From Diplocarpon mali (Eukaryota; Ascomycota; Leotiomycetes; Helotiales; Drepanopezizaceae), in the NCBI GenBank assembly GCA_024741835.1, contig JAENRP010000044.1:68857-132856 (forward strand): a stretch of DNA of 64,000 nucleotides. Reading direction: 5' to 3'. The notes beneath the pieces were generated by a model, which was not told where the DNA came from, did not search any database, and worked only from the letters and a program-made list of their open reading frames with translations. How positions within the stretch are numbered: position 1 is the stretch's first letter; every line of letters starts with the position of its first letter. Positions 9,738 through 20,726 of this stretch are shown here, one piece after another. The position numbers and the translations under genes were made by a program.

Positions 9738-12090
9738 GGGCTGCGAGTGTATGCAAGTCTTTGCTTATGGGATATGGCTCTGCGTATCATCTCTGGGAAC
9801 TTTCCTCGGCTGATTCACTGCGGCCACAATTGGAGAAGCCGACGCCCTCGCCTGCTTCAGCTCACAGGCACCAGGAACGTTCGAAGCGAGGAAGCTCCAG
9901 ACTCTCGGACTCCCGAACCATGCTGCTATGCTATGCAGGCAAAGCCACCGATCGCAATACCGCGACTCTTGAGTGAACCTCCAGCTATTTGAAATGTGGC
10001 GCCTCGATTGGACGGTTGGTGGCAAGACTGTACCAGTACGTACAACCTGCCCTCGTACCCAAAGATATGGGCTCGCTTTACTAAGCTAAAGATTGCAGTG
10101 ATTTCCTCTGCCGTAACGCTGGGACCGTGTAGATGGTGTCTTCTCACGAATCCTTCGGCAATTTGACTCGGCCTCGCAGAGTGAGCTCCACCGCGACAAC
10201 AGGAGCCGCTCTCGTCCCATCTTCTGATCTCAATTACATCACGCTCAGAAATCACAACATGCAGATCAGATCAGAGGATATCAAGATCGAGTTGAAGCCG
10301 GGGCCGGGCAGATGGGGCTTTCAGAAACTTCGCCTGTATCATGTTGCACCTTGTTCCCAGGTCTTTCTGTCATTGCTGCGTTTGCATCCTAGTCTTTTCC
10401 ACTTGCTGCAAGCGTGATGGTAGCTCGCATGCCAATACCGCCGCACAAGCTACAGTAGAACAGATCTACAGGATTCTCGTTGCCTGCGAGCCTCATCGAG
10501 AGGGAGTGCGAGAACACGGTAAACCCGGCCACCCTGCTCTCCGCGGGCAACGGATTTGCTAAACGCCCCGAGCCAAGTGGCTTGCGGGTTCTTGTGTGTA
10601 CGCCTTGCTGTTCCTACTCGCTTGCTCTGACATCTGCCGGTATCATCGGGACTCCCTGCGGCTTCATCGCGAGTGCCACGAAAGCCATGGCTCCGACTAC
10701 GTGGGCGCCGGCTGACTCTGCTCTGTGAGGCCGCTGCAGCCGGGATGTAGGTAGGAGCTTGCGGGCAGGCCTGGCAGCTGAAGTGCAATCCACGCCGCCG
10801 CCGTGGGTGCAGCGCGTTTCCGACGAGAGCTCTGCAGAAAGATGTTCGGCCTCGAGCCGCGGGTCGAGGGATGAGTGCAGGCAGAAGCCGAAGTGCTGGC
10901 ATCGAATTCCCTGCGCCAACTAGCTGACGAGTGTTGCTTGGTTCTAGACCTTATTCCGGGTTACCAATCACCTCCGTCGAGCGCCTGTCTTGCGATGTGA
11001 GGTAGGGGCAAAGCGTGCAGATATCATTACAGCTGGGTCTTTGTATGCCTTGGCCGAGTAAACCGCGGGTATGGTCTCTGTTAGGTGTACTATAACGGGG
11101 ACTTTTGGAAGCGTCAATCGATCATGGATGTGTCTCCTCGACCTGTCCTTCATCTGATGCAGCTCGGAGAGTTGGTGGCTTTGGCTGCAGAGAAGGGGAC
11201 TATTCGTCGCATGGAAAAAGGAGAAGCGCTCGTCGAGAGGATTCTAAATGCCTTTTTTTTTGTTCTACTCCTGGCCCTATCCCGAAAATGCTGCCCGCTA
11301 CCAGGATGAGAAAAGAGGAGAGAAGAGCAGTAAGGCTCGCCGGCCTGCCTCGACCGGCGCGCAACCTCAGAGCACCCCGGCCTTGCCAGCTGCGCTGCTT
11401 TTGAATCTTCCTTTGCTGGTTGACTCCTCTCCCTCCCTCAACTCTGGGCGAATCATCCTTCCGTCCCGAAGATCGGCTCCCTACCGAGGATGCAGCTTCT
11501 GTCGTGTTATACTCCTTCGCCATCTCACACTCTCCCGCCACCTCGCACCGAGATCTCTGGGTTCTCAGTGCGCGGCTGCCGAGCCAAATGTGCGCCGCGA
11601 TATCTGGCCCTCTCAAGTGGCTCTGCGGCGAGAAGGGCCTGCGGTTGACGGCGAGCCCGTGTCTAGATCGCCGTGCTGTCGTACCCAGTTTGAAACCCGA
11701 GCCAGCCAGCAGAGTCAGCACGGTCGACGAGAGAGATTTCAGCTCTTCCGTGCAGACGGTTCCCCCTTCGACGACGCACCGCAAAACCTCCCAGGAATCA
11801 GAGGCCGCTGGGAAAATCTACGCCATGGCGATCACGTTTCGACATCGTCCCCAATCGCGACTCGTGCTTCGCGTGCCTCTGGTCTTGGTCCCTGCTCAGA
11901 AAGGCACGTTCGGAATCTCTCCCATCACATGACGAGAGTCGATGTGGAGCCATGACACAAGGAACGAGAAAAAGGTCTCTCGTAACGCTTTTAGCGATTG
12001 TTTGTTTGGTGTCGAGATGCGAGCGAGAGCTCCCTAGTCACTGTTCTCTCTCGACACTAATACCGGTCGCGCAGCCGGATCATCCCAGGT

Positions 12091-12111
12091 TTTCGCTTAG
12101 TCTAAGCGAGA
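12091..12111. repeat. Short perfect hairpin in the gene-poor gap
   Basis: tcgctta (12093-12099) and taagcga (12103-12109) are reverse complements around a 3-nt loop. One T-G wobble and one T-A pair extend the stem to nine. No adjacent gene end explains it. Confidence 0.7.
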
Positions 12112-12938
12112 CGCGTTGAATTTCACGACTTGACTGCGAACGGAGACGTGCGAGCTCGATCTGACATCGCCATCGTAGCTAGTCATCGGTGATATGCACT
12201 CCGCAAGTGGGCGCAACACGATTGCCAGGCGCAACAAGCGCGGCACTCTTTGAAAACGATGTGATGTCTCAAAAGTCGTTTGTTTGGGTGCGGAGACAAG
12301 TCGGCTGGCGGCTGCCTACCGCGCAACTGAACATCTTCCACGCGCGGGCCTGGAGCGCGTCCGTACAGCAAGCAGTGGCCGTCGTGCCTCATCCATCACG
12401 AGGGCCCATCCGCCATTCTCGTCTGTCGACTCTCGAGTCGCGAGTCGCGAGTTTTACCGAGTCTTTCTGATGTCCGCGGCCCTCGCGGGCGATCCTGGCT
12501 GGGGGGGTTGGGCCGGCCATGAATCGCGATGGCTTGAGAGCAGAGCCTCCCCTCCTCTCTCCCTTGCGGGGAAAGGGGTGGCGAGGGCTTTTCAGACTCC
12601 GTCTCGGATCGCCACGCTGCCTTACACATCTACATGTGGTAGACCACATGGCCACCCCCAAACGCCAGTCCAAAGCCACCGTATACCTGGCATGTGTTGC
12701 ATCAGAATGTCGAGGGTAACACGAGCCGCAAAATCATACAATCACCCAGGTCACAAGTTAAAAGCAGCCATTCGCCGAGTCGTTTTCGTAAAGCATTGAA
12801 TTATAGGGCAGATGGCTATGAAACCATTAATCCACTACCATAATGAAGCTGCGTTGGTACATCGTCCATCAAGACTTTTCTTCTATTCCCCCCTCCCGCC
12901 CGCCGCAATCCTTCCACGCATCGACGTGGTTGATCCAT

Positions 12939-13679
12939 TTACTCGAATGGGTTGCTTCGTCTGAATGTCAGTGCTGGTCGACAGCATGGAGAAGAGTAGA
13001 GCTTACGTGTGGGTTCCCCACCAGGTGAGGAAGAGGGAGAGCCCCACAGTCTCGAAAACACGTGCCAGGGCACCCACGGCCACGGTATCCAGAGGACGCT
13101 TCTCCGTGAAGATCTGGGCGATGAACTACAACAATCAGCCATGCTCGCCGTAGTATACAAGGGCAGACGTACAGATGGAGCAGAGCTGGCAAAGAAGATC
13201 AGAGATCCGAGGTAGGCCGCGCCCTTGTAGGACAGGGTACCCGTCGCGTTGATCAGGGCACCCACACCATACGACTGGACGGCGCTACCAACGAGAGACG
13301 TTCCCCAGGCGGCGGCGGCCGAAGCAGCCTCTTTCGACTTGACAAACTCCTCCTTGGAGTTGGCCGCTTGAGCACGGTGGTAGGTATCGCCGAAGACAGG
13401 GCCGAGGATTGCCAGGGAGGCGGCGTGGTTGAAGACCGTACCGAGGGCGATGGCGCTGGGCTTCACGGGTGGGAGGTCTGCGGGGAAGGCGTTAGCGTGG
13501 TCGAGCAAGTTGAACTGTGTTGCGAGGGAGCAATGTGGCAGAAAGGGAACGAGAAGCTCGAGCAGGACAGAAGACCGAGATATCGGAACGCCGCTCGGGT
13601 TGAGCTTCTCCGCACTCCATCTTGCGACGGCGCCCAACAAAGCCAGCGGCACGACGACGATGGGGGTGTAAAAGCCCAT
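12939..13679 (-). CDS. Small polytopic membrane protein, DUF1761-like
   Basis: Three exons (13679-13173, 13125-13007, 12960-12939) give 215 aa. Hydrophobic segments follow a DUF1761 pattern: MGFYTPIVVVPLALLGAVA at the N-terminus, then AIALGTVFNHAASLAILGPV, AAWGTSLVGSAVQSYGVGAL, YLGSLIFFASSAPSFIAQIF (rebuilt across intron 1) and VFETVGLSLFLTWWGTHT (ending at intron 2). The last exon adds only RSNPFE. Four or five membrane spans are predicted by eye. Function is unknown in fungi; bacterial relatives are also uncharacterised. The stretch between about residues 30 and 65 (VPISRSSVLLELLVPFLPHC and on) could be an unspliced intron, but no donor and acceptor of matching phase were found, so it is kept as coding. 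Family call is from memory. Confidence 0.75.
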   Translation of the reverse strand: MGFYTPIVVVPLALLGAVARWSAEKLNPSGVPISRSSVLLELLVPFLPHCSLATQFNLLDHANAFPADLPPVKPSAIALGTVFNHAASLAILGPVFGDTYHRAQAANSKEEFVKSKEAASAAAAWGTSLVGSAVQSYGVGALINATGTLSYKGAAYLGSLIFFASSAPSVRLPLYTTASMADCCSSSPRSSRRSVLWIPWPWVPWHVFSRLWGSPSSSPGGEPTRKLYSSPCCRPALTFRRSNPFE

Positions 13680-14792
13680 CTCAGCTCGGGATGGGATACG
13701 CACAGTGAAGAGACATGATGGGGAGAGTGTGCGGTTGATGGAAGAGATTGATGGGAGGTTCTTCGAGGACTTGGATGGATGCCACTGTTGCGACGTGGTG
13801 TAGATGTGGTGTTTGTTGGATGAGGATGAGGTAGAACGAAGGGGGGGAAGAGTTTTTAAGAAGGGAGGCCGCGGACGGGAGGGGGCACTAGCACTCGCAC
13901 TAGGACAGGAAGCGGCGCGACAGGGGTGGGGCAAGGCAGTCCGCCTTTGAGGTCGATGACGATGACGTGACGGGGCGGGCAGGGAGAATTGCGACTGCGA
14001 TTGCGATTGCCCGGTCAGGTCACGAGCAGGAGGCGATTCACCATCGGGATCACGTGTTGCTTCTCCCTCTCCCAGCCCACCACCCTTTCTTTGCATGAGC
14101 TTTCCGTTGGCAGTTCCCCAGGAGGTTCCGGCCGCCGGTCATCCCTCTATCTGCGAGCGACGTCGTCGACTGCCTTCGCACATCCTTCATCCGCGTGTCT
14201 CGGCCTCCCTCTGCTCTCATCTTCCTGTCTCGACACTCGGTCTCCTGGGCAGGATTTGGTCTCAACAAGCTTCCCCCCGAGCTGAGCTGGACGTGGATCT
14301 GCGACTTATACTTTGTGGGGTAACGGCCCGCAGACCCCCGGCTCTTACGTCACTGTGGCTGGGGCTGGGGCTGTGGCTGGGCTCGGACACCCTGGATCAG
14401 CTGACTCGGCAGGGCCAAGCGCAGGCGCAGCTCACGTGATGGCCGGTGGGTGGGTTCCTGGATATGACAGGTTGAGTTTGCGTGCACCCGTGTCTTTCGC
14501 CTCTGCGGATCTTCGCGTCCTGCTCCCACCAGCCGAGATCTCCTTCAACTGCATCGTCGGGGTAAGCTGATGTTTGTATATATACATACATCCATCTATA
14601 CATCCATCCATCCATCCCTCCCTACACACCTCCCTGCCGTGAAATCCTCGCTACTTCTCCCACCATGGCCGTCGATCCAACTGACCTCCGAACCATCCAC
14701 CTAGGAGTCGACGACGACCTCCTCTAGACGTAAACGACGGGCTTCCAGAGCTGCCAAAACATCACGACCTCGTCCCTCGCGCCCCGATTATC
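13680..14792. promoter_or_regulatory. Divergent region between DUF1761 gene and histidine phosphatase gene
   Basis: This 1.1 kb head-to-head interval holds CACGTG at 14051-14056, a full TCACGTGA palindrome at 14432-14439, and a (ATCC)n-type microsatellite around 14590-14620 in the likely 5' leader of the phosphatase gene. The GA-rich and GC-rich parts carry random open frames only. Confidence 0.5.
14432..14439. promoter_or_regulatory. TCACGTGA box in the DUF1761 / phosphatase divergent region
   Basis: A perfect palindrome 353 bp upstream of the phosphatase ATG. A second CACGTG lies at 14051-14056, nearer the DUF1761 gene. Confidence 0.4.
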
Positions 14793-16439
14793 ATGCCCAG
14801 AGTCCGCCGGAGTCTCTGCAGCTTGAACTCATTCCTGTGAATCCCCCCCCTCCCCCAACATCCAGAATGCGCGCTGACTCGATTTCTATCCAGCGCCCTC
14901 CTCCTAGCTGGAACCATCATCGCAGCCTTCCTGGTCATGGTGGAAGAAACGACGCTCCCTCCTCCTGTCCCAAAGGCCTTAGTGGAGGAGCATGTGGCCT
15001 ACAGCACCGTCACGGGGTATTTCCTGCAAGACGAGGAATCAACAGATCCCACTGGATTTGACTTCGTAACTCCTCCCTCCCTCCCCTCATCGGCGGTCTC
15101 AACGATCGGGATGAAGTGGTGCTGATGTGTGTGAATGTATCAGACAACGACGAACTTCGGTCTGATCGACCGCACATACCCGGCCGACGCCGAACTCAGC
15201 ACGAATAGCAAATTGACGCAATGGCAGCGCTTCGCCAGACAGATAGCAACCTTAAACCGTGAAAGTGGGGGGAATGTGGCTTATAAGCTGTTCTACTGTC
15301 TGTCCTCTCCTTCTATTCTTCATGTGCACGATTCAAAAGCTGACACGCACAGTCGGCCGACACGGCGAAGGCTACCACAACGTAGCCGAAGCCTTCTACG
15401 GCCATGAAGCCTGGGATGTTTGCCTCCCCTCTCCCCCTCCAAGCTCTCTCCTCAACCCGAAGCCGAATCTGACTTGCGGTAAACAGTGCTACTGGTCCCT
15501 CCGCGACGGCAACGAAACATCCACCTGGGCCGACGCGCTCCTGACGCCCACCGGCGAAGCGCAAGCCCGACGCGCCCACGATTTCTGGGAGTCCGCCATC
15601 AAGCGCCAGAAAATCCCCACCCCGGAATCATACTACGCCAGTCCCCTGCTCCGCTGCCTCGCCACGGCGAACCTCACCTTCTCCGGTCTGGATCTCCCCA
15701 AAGAACACCCCTTTGTGCCGACGATCAAAGAGGGATTCCGGGAGGTGGTTGGCGCGCATACCTGTGACAGGCGGAGTGCGAAGGCTGTGATAAGAGAGAA
15801 GTATCCTGACGTACGTGCATGCTCTCCCGCTTCCCTCTCTCTCTGCAGGTCTCGGTCAGAACTCGACACAGATCGCCAACTCCCACTTGTGAGCGTGGCC
15901 TGCCTAACATGAGCAAGTGGCGTTTCGAAGCCAACTTCGCAGAAGAAGACCCGTTATGGAGTCCCACGCTCCGCGAAACCGATCAGGCGATCGACCAGCG
16001 CACGGCAAAAGTACTCCAAGACGTGTGGACATCTGATCAGAACGTATACATCAGCGTCTCTGCTCATTCGGGAGAAATCTCCAGTATATTGCGAGGTGAG
16101 CTGCCTTGCCTTGCCCTTGTCCCTCTTCTCTTGCCTCTTTCTCCCCTCGCTTCCCCCCTCGGGTTGTTTCCTCCCTCATACCCCCCTGCTATCTTTCCAC
16201 CCTCTCATCCCTCGGTTTCGGGACACGTTCGCGGGTCGAGGCCGAGAAGAGAAGAGGGGAGGAGAGGGTAAGGGTAGAAGACTAACGACTCCTCAGTCCT
16301 CAAACACCGTCGCTTCCCTCTGGGAACAGGCCAAGCGATTCCCATCCTGATCAAGGCCGAAAAGGTGCCCGGCGCCGCCCCGCCGCCCAAGGAAGCGCCA
16401 TGGGAGCCTGTCGCGACGTGTTCGCAGCTGCCTGGTTGA
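14793..16439 (+). CDS. Histidine phosphatase (phosphoglycerate mutase-like) with N-terminal signal anchor
   Basis: Seven exons: 14793-14836, 14894-15065, 15144-15297, 15353-15417, 15487-15810, 15918-16095, 16297-16439; 359 aa in all. The branch-1 histidine phosphatase signature is FGRHGEGYHN (catalytic His within RHGE), followed by SPLLRCLATA (second Arg), FREVVGAHTCDRRS and the second catalytic His in SVSAHSGEISSIL. The first exon was chosen because its splice to 14894 (branch CGCTGACTCG) produces a basic N-terminus, MPRVRRSLCSLNSFL, followed by ALLLAGTIIAAFLV, a strong signal peptide or membrane anchor. Starting at an internal Met would lose it. The protein is therefore probably in the secretory pathway or extracellular. 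The substrate is unknown, and the family includes many small-molecule phosphatases. Some introns have weak donors (GTCTGT, GTTTGC). Confidence 0.85.
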
Positions 16440-16849
16440 CCTGGTGGGCTGTGTAAGGGGGTGCAGCAGCACTGCTTTCCCGGCTTGGAGATGATCCCGT
16501 AGCGTACATGTTCAAGATTGGAGACTATAAACATAACTCCCGGTCCCTGCTCTTCTTTCTGCGGTGATGCGGCGTTGAGCACGGTACAGGCTTCTCGCTC
16601 TGGAGAATTGCGAGTGGCGAGGGGCATGTATCTCTGCAGGCGTGGACAGAAGAGGGAGAGCTCGTTGCGCTGGAGCTCCAGTCACCCGTAGAGAGGAAAT
16701 CACAATCGAGAAACATGCGCCCCGAGAGACTTCGTTGACGTGTGTACTCATGGTCTCCCTCCCCTCCCTTTGCTGGATCTTGATTCCCGACCCCCCTTGC
16801 TGCTCCGGGACCCTATCAGCCGCAGCACCTCAAAGCTCGGATCCAGAGC
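16440..16849. other. Intergenic, tail-to-tail
   Basis: This 410-bp gap separates the 3' ends of two convergent genes. No gene or strong structure is seen. Confidence 0.6.
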
Positions 16850-18264
16850 TCACCCGCCGCACCCCCCTTTGCCCATCGAAGACATAAAACAAGCCTGCAC
16901 CAAGGCGCCCGCGCCGAACGCCAACACCAGCATGGCCACGACGCGGCTCCGCTCCCCGTCACGGCGCCGGCGGCGGGGTCCGGCGCGCGGCGCGAGCGGC
17001 CCGACCATCTTGGTGATGGGCTTGACGGCTTCGCGCTTCCCGGTCTCGAGGCCGCGCTGCAGACCCGGCAGCAGGTCCATCGAGAGGCTGTTCTTGTAGG
17101 CCCAGTATCTGGGTGCTCTGTCAGAAGGGAGGGAGGAGAGGAGCGGAGCGGAGCGGAGAGGAGAGGAGAAGAGGGGAGAGGAGAGGAGAGGAGAGGAGAG
17201 GAGAGGATAGAAAAGGAGAATCCAAGGGGGGCGCAAATACCGTTCGATCCCATCCTCCCGCTTCCCCGCCTCTTCCGAGGCGACCCTCTTCTCGAAGAAG
17301 TCGTTCAGAGTCGTTCTGAAAGCCTGGAAGTCGTAGAGGGGCATGCTGAAGCCGCAGCTGCTGCCTACTTGGTGGACTAAGGAGCCATCGGAGAGATCAG
17401 TTCTCTACCCCTCCCGCGCGACTGACGACCAGTAGGGCCTGTGTCTCTGTCTTCCCGACCCGCGGGAGACAGCACACGAGAGAAAGGGAGAAGGGGCACG
17501 CACTGTGCACCAGCACCACGGCCCTCGTGCCGGCGATAGGGTTGACCTCGTGTTTCTTCACAAAGGCCTGGAAGTCGGCGGTTCCGTACTCGAGGACCTC
17601 GCCGTGGCCCCAGAGGCGCACGATCTTGGGCGCGCCGGAGAAGGCGTTGAAGAGCACCGTGATGCGCCCGTTGCCTGGCTCGTGCAGGTGCGAGAGGGTC
17701 TCGACGCCAGAGCCGGTGAGGTCTGCACTGGTGGTGAGTTTTTTGTTTTTTTCTTCTCTTTTTCTCTTTTTCTTTCCCCCGGCTGGTTGGGAGGTGCTGT
17801 TGCGGGGTGTCATATTTCAAGCGGGATCAGAGCTCACGTCTCAGTTTAGAGTTGGAGAACACACTCCCGAATGCTCTCACAGCCTGCAATTGCCATCAAA
17901 GGGGACAGAGAGGGTGGGGGAGACTGCTAGAGTATGATCTGGAAGTTCTTACCAATGTACCAAAAAGTCCTCTCATCCACCACTCCAAAGTACTGCCCGC
18001 CTTTCGGCGACACATTGACGTGTCCGCTGGCAGACAGCGGCGCCGACGCAATCCACTTTTGTCGACCACGTCAGCCGTATGCTCCCGGTCTGGATGGAAG
18101 GGTTTGAAATCCAAAGCTGCAAAAGACCGGATTGAAAAAGATATAGATATAGTTAAAGAAAAAAAAGAAAAAAACCAAGTTTCTACGCATCGACCCACAA
18201 AGACTTTTTGCTGGAGGATCCAGGCGACGAGGTTTTTCGGGATGGTTTCGTAAAAGGTGCCCAT
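16850..18264 (-). CDS. Pyridoxamine-phosphate-oxidase-like FMN split-barrel protein with C-terminal membrane tail
   Basis: Five exons (18264-18199, 18055-17953, 17722-17504, 17376-17241, 17108-16850) give 260 aa. The joins restore family blocks: QKVF-WIASAPLSASGHVNVSPKG, then FWYIDLTGSGVETLSHL, GRITVLFNAFSGAPKIVRLWG, HQVGSSCGFSMPLYDF, and ERYWAYKNSLSMD. This is the split beta-barrel flavin-binding fold; true pyridoxal-phosphate synthesis is not implied, and these fungal members are of unknown activity. The last exon ends with a basic stretch (PRRRRRDGERSR) and a hydrophobic segment VVAMLVLAFGAGALVQACF, a plausible tail anchor in an organelle membrane. Intron 4 (17240-17109) contains a long polypurine run. 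A TCACGTG box lies about 120 bp upstream of the start. Confidence 0.88.
17155..17207 (+). repeat. Polypurine (GGAGA)n tract inside an intron
   Basis: Fifty-three consecutive purines, mostly repeats of gagag and gagga, lie within intron 4 of the FMN split-barrel gene. On the transcribed strand this is a polypyrimidine tract. Its mirror-like symmetry makes triplex (H-DNA) formation possible. Confidence 0.9.
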
Positions 18265-19580
18265 TGTGATGAGCGAGAGGACGGCGAAGGAAGCAGGACA
18301 GGAGAGGGAGTGAAAGCGGTCGTGTGTTTGGTTTGGCGAGACGAGAGCAGAGTGCTCAGAGACGGCCGCGGCTCTCCCAGATCACGTGGAGATGCTTGGA
18401 GTGGGGGGAGTAGATGTTGTAGAAACGCTTTGGTACAAAGCCGAATTCGAGATCGGGGCTATGCGTGGCTTTGAAGTGAAGATCTCCCCATCGGACGGTG
18501 GACGTGCGATTCCCGGATCTCAATACGTAGAGCAGGATATGGGTTGTCCTGTGTTGACATAGCACAGGTCTGACTTGATGCTGGACAGAGGTTGACCAAT
18601 CACAGCGCCAGGCGACCCCCGCTCGCCTCAGATCATCAGCTCCCTCTTCCCACGCCTCGGCCTCGGCTAGCACGTCTCTCTGTTTACTTCCCTCCCCCCT
18701 CTTCCCCCCGCCACAAACCCCCAAGACACAAGATACGAGGTCCGCCTCGCAGGACCCCAGGGCCTCGGGGTCTCTTCGCGCTCGACCGCTCGGCTGAATC
18801 ATCACCGGGCGTCGGGTCTGCAGCTTTGCAAGGACTGTCTGGGGAGGATCACCAGGAGTACAGGCTAGCCCTGGATGCCGTGGCGAGACTTGAACAGCCC
18901 ATCTGATCACTGGGGACTGAATTCATCGCAGGACCGGGTACCGAGTTGCGGCTGCGATGTTACAAGTATTCTCTATTGATTCAGCGGAAGGGGCAGATGG
19001 GCTTTTCTCCCAAACCTTTTGCAGAGCAGTGTCTTGTCCCGTCCTACGGGTAGAAAACGTGTGCACCTGTTCATTCTTGATTACCTTTCCTTCCCATGTG
19101 CGAGGTTTCCAGGGCAGATGCAAAATAAGGAAGCCCGCGGGCGGAAAAGATAAAATGGGGAGCATGTTCAGTATTGTTGCTCTAGCGACTTGCGATTAGG
19201 TACCCAATGCAAGGTCTCCAAGACGTTGATTCCTCACCCTTGGATGGTCTTGACGAGCCCCGAGCGATAGAGTCGGTGGACCGGCTATCAGACACCTCCG
19301 CGGCGTTGTTTCTAATAATAAATTCTACGGGGTTTGCATTGCATGGGAACCGTACAAATCTGCGAAATACACAAGGTGCCCTCAGCAAGTTGGTAATACC
19401 AGCCGATAAAGTCTCGCAACCAGGCTTGCACATTGCGGAGATTGAGCATCATGAGCCGACAGAGTTCCATGTTGGAGAGGAGCATTATTTGCGTGATATT
19501 CTACGACCACTCTAATGGTATCAACTTCACGCTCTTCGGCGCAGATCACAATCGTCCCCGAACTTCCTCAGAGTCCATGT
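18265..19580. other. Intergenic, 1.3 kb
   Basis: It contains the upstream region of the split-barrel gene, with CACGTG at 18383-18388, and the 3' region of the calcofluor-type gene. Open frames of about 100 codons show no family features. Confidence 0.55.
18382..18388. promoter_or_regulatory. TCACGTG box upstream of the split-barrel gene
   Basis: TCACGTG lies 118 bp upstream of the ATG at 18264. It resembles the boxes in the LTO1 and histidine phosphatase upstream regions. CACGTG is the site of bHLH factors such as Cbf1. Confidence 0.4.
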
Positions 19581-20086
19581 TTACTTTCCACCAAACCACG
19601 AAGAGATGCCACTCTTGGCCTCGGCGGCTTTATTCTCAATCTTCTTGTCGGCCGCATCGATCTTTGCACCCGCCTCCTTGCGGTATTGGTCAAATTTGCC
19701 TTCGGCCTTGGCCAATTCCGCCTTGCTGGTCGCGACCTATGGAGCGATGAGAAGAGTCGAGTATATACGCGAGCAGGATCAAGAGAAATACACTCACGGC
19801 AGAGTCGACCTTTGCCCCGGCTTGCGATGCCCACTTCTCACCCTCTTTCTGGGCCTCCTGGGTACGACCTGGGATCTCGGACTTGATCTTCGCGGAAGCT
19901 CGTGACAGATCAGCTGCACACAATCTCGTCAGCTCAGTAACTCAAGGCATCCCGTGCGGACCACACACCTTCGGCTTGCTTCTCGGCAACCTTTGGGTTC
20001 CCGCCGGCATTGTAGAGATAGTAGCCAACGCCGCCGGCTGCAGCAAGACCGATAAAGAGAGGCGCTCTTGACTTGGGCTGGGCCAT
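19581..20086 (-). CDS. Calcofluor-white-hypersensitive-type small protein
   Basis: Three exons (20086-19969, 19913-19798, 19736-19581) give 129 aa. The N-terminus MAQPKSRAPLFIGLAAAGG..GYYLY contains one hydrophobic segment (residues about 9-26), then a Lys/Ala/Glu-rich amphipathic helix (ADLSRASAKIKSEI, AQKEGEKWASQAGAK, AELAKAEGKFDQYRKEAGAK) and the end SGISSWFGGK. Proteins of this plan are often annotated in ascomycetes as calcofluor white hypersensitive protein or as LEA-like or apolipophorin-like helices; the biochemical role is unknown. The N-terminal hydrophobic stretch with flanking basic residues suggests a mitochondrial or other membrane anchor. Introns are 55 and 61 nt, and the first has a GCTGAC branch site. 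Confidence 0.85.
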
Positions 20087-20726
20087 TGTGTTTGCTGGAT
20101 TCGATGGAGATCTGGGCTGAGGGGTATTGAAAGTCGGAGAAGTTCAGAGAGTGTGCGGTGCGAAAGGACGATTCAAGCAGAGTCTTTCCTGACGATGATG
20201 GATGAGGAGACCAAAGAACATTGTTGTACTACGGCAGGTGTGCTTCTCTGATTGGACGCCAGCAGCTTTCCTGCCCCCACCCCCTTCCCTTCCCCACAGC
20301 AGCAAGGAAATCCTCACGACGTCATCACCAGATGGCGTCTTCCTGCACCCTGGATCAACTGTTGATCCGTGTCCGCCCCAGATTTCTTGACTGTGGCTGG
20401 TGGGATCCGTTTTCTTCCTCTTTGGGATTTCAAGCTCTTATAGTTGGCAGATCATTCCATGGCGCGCTCCGCATGCGTCATTGAAGCCATCCCATGAGGC
20501 CAGCAGCAAAGCGAACGGCACGACAAGGAATCGCTGACGCGCGTGTAAGCTCGCCGCGAGACGACGCTCTGGATCTCACATGAGGTAACAGGCATCATAT
20601 TGTTAATTTCGGTTTGTTATACACTTGTACGCTCCGCTCGTCGTCAGTGAAGTCGAGGTTGCTTCTCCAGCCGCGAAGATCAGCAGGTCTCAGAGCTCTT
20701 CCAGAATGCCGCTGCGATCGTAGGAA
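20087..20726. promoter_or_regulatory. Divergent region, calcofluor-type gene / DysF gene
   Basis: This 640-bp head-to-head spacer has no supportable gene. The right third, before 20727, is probably the leader of the DysF gene. Confidence 0.45.

Larger units (their letters stand above)
9625..12938. other. Gene-poor GC-rich stretch of 3.3 kb
   Basis: No reading frame here has a recognisable domain, convincing codon bias or coherent splice pattern, although several random open frames of 100-235 codons exist, as expected at this GC content. It contains a 14-bp tandem duplication at 9710-9737, a perfect 7-bp hairpin with a 3-nt loop at 12093-12109, and no tRNA-like B box. A non-coding RNA or a long regulatory region is possible but not shown. 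Confidence 0.5.

Noticed and set aside
10450..10919. Overlapping 100-150-codon frames in the gene-poor gap
   Set aside because: They occur on the minus strand in different phases with no shared features or family resemblance.
11248..11955. 235-codon open frame on the plus strand
   Set aside because: Composition is random-looking, it overlaps another long frame on the other strand, and no domain or splice logic is seen. GC-rich sequence gives such frames by chance.
12939..14096. 385-codon frame covering the DUF1761 gene and its upstream region
   Set aside because: The N-terminal half (Ser/His/Arg-rich) and the C-terminal run-on through two introns are artefacts; the spliced 215-residue product has coherent membrane segments.
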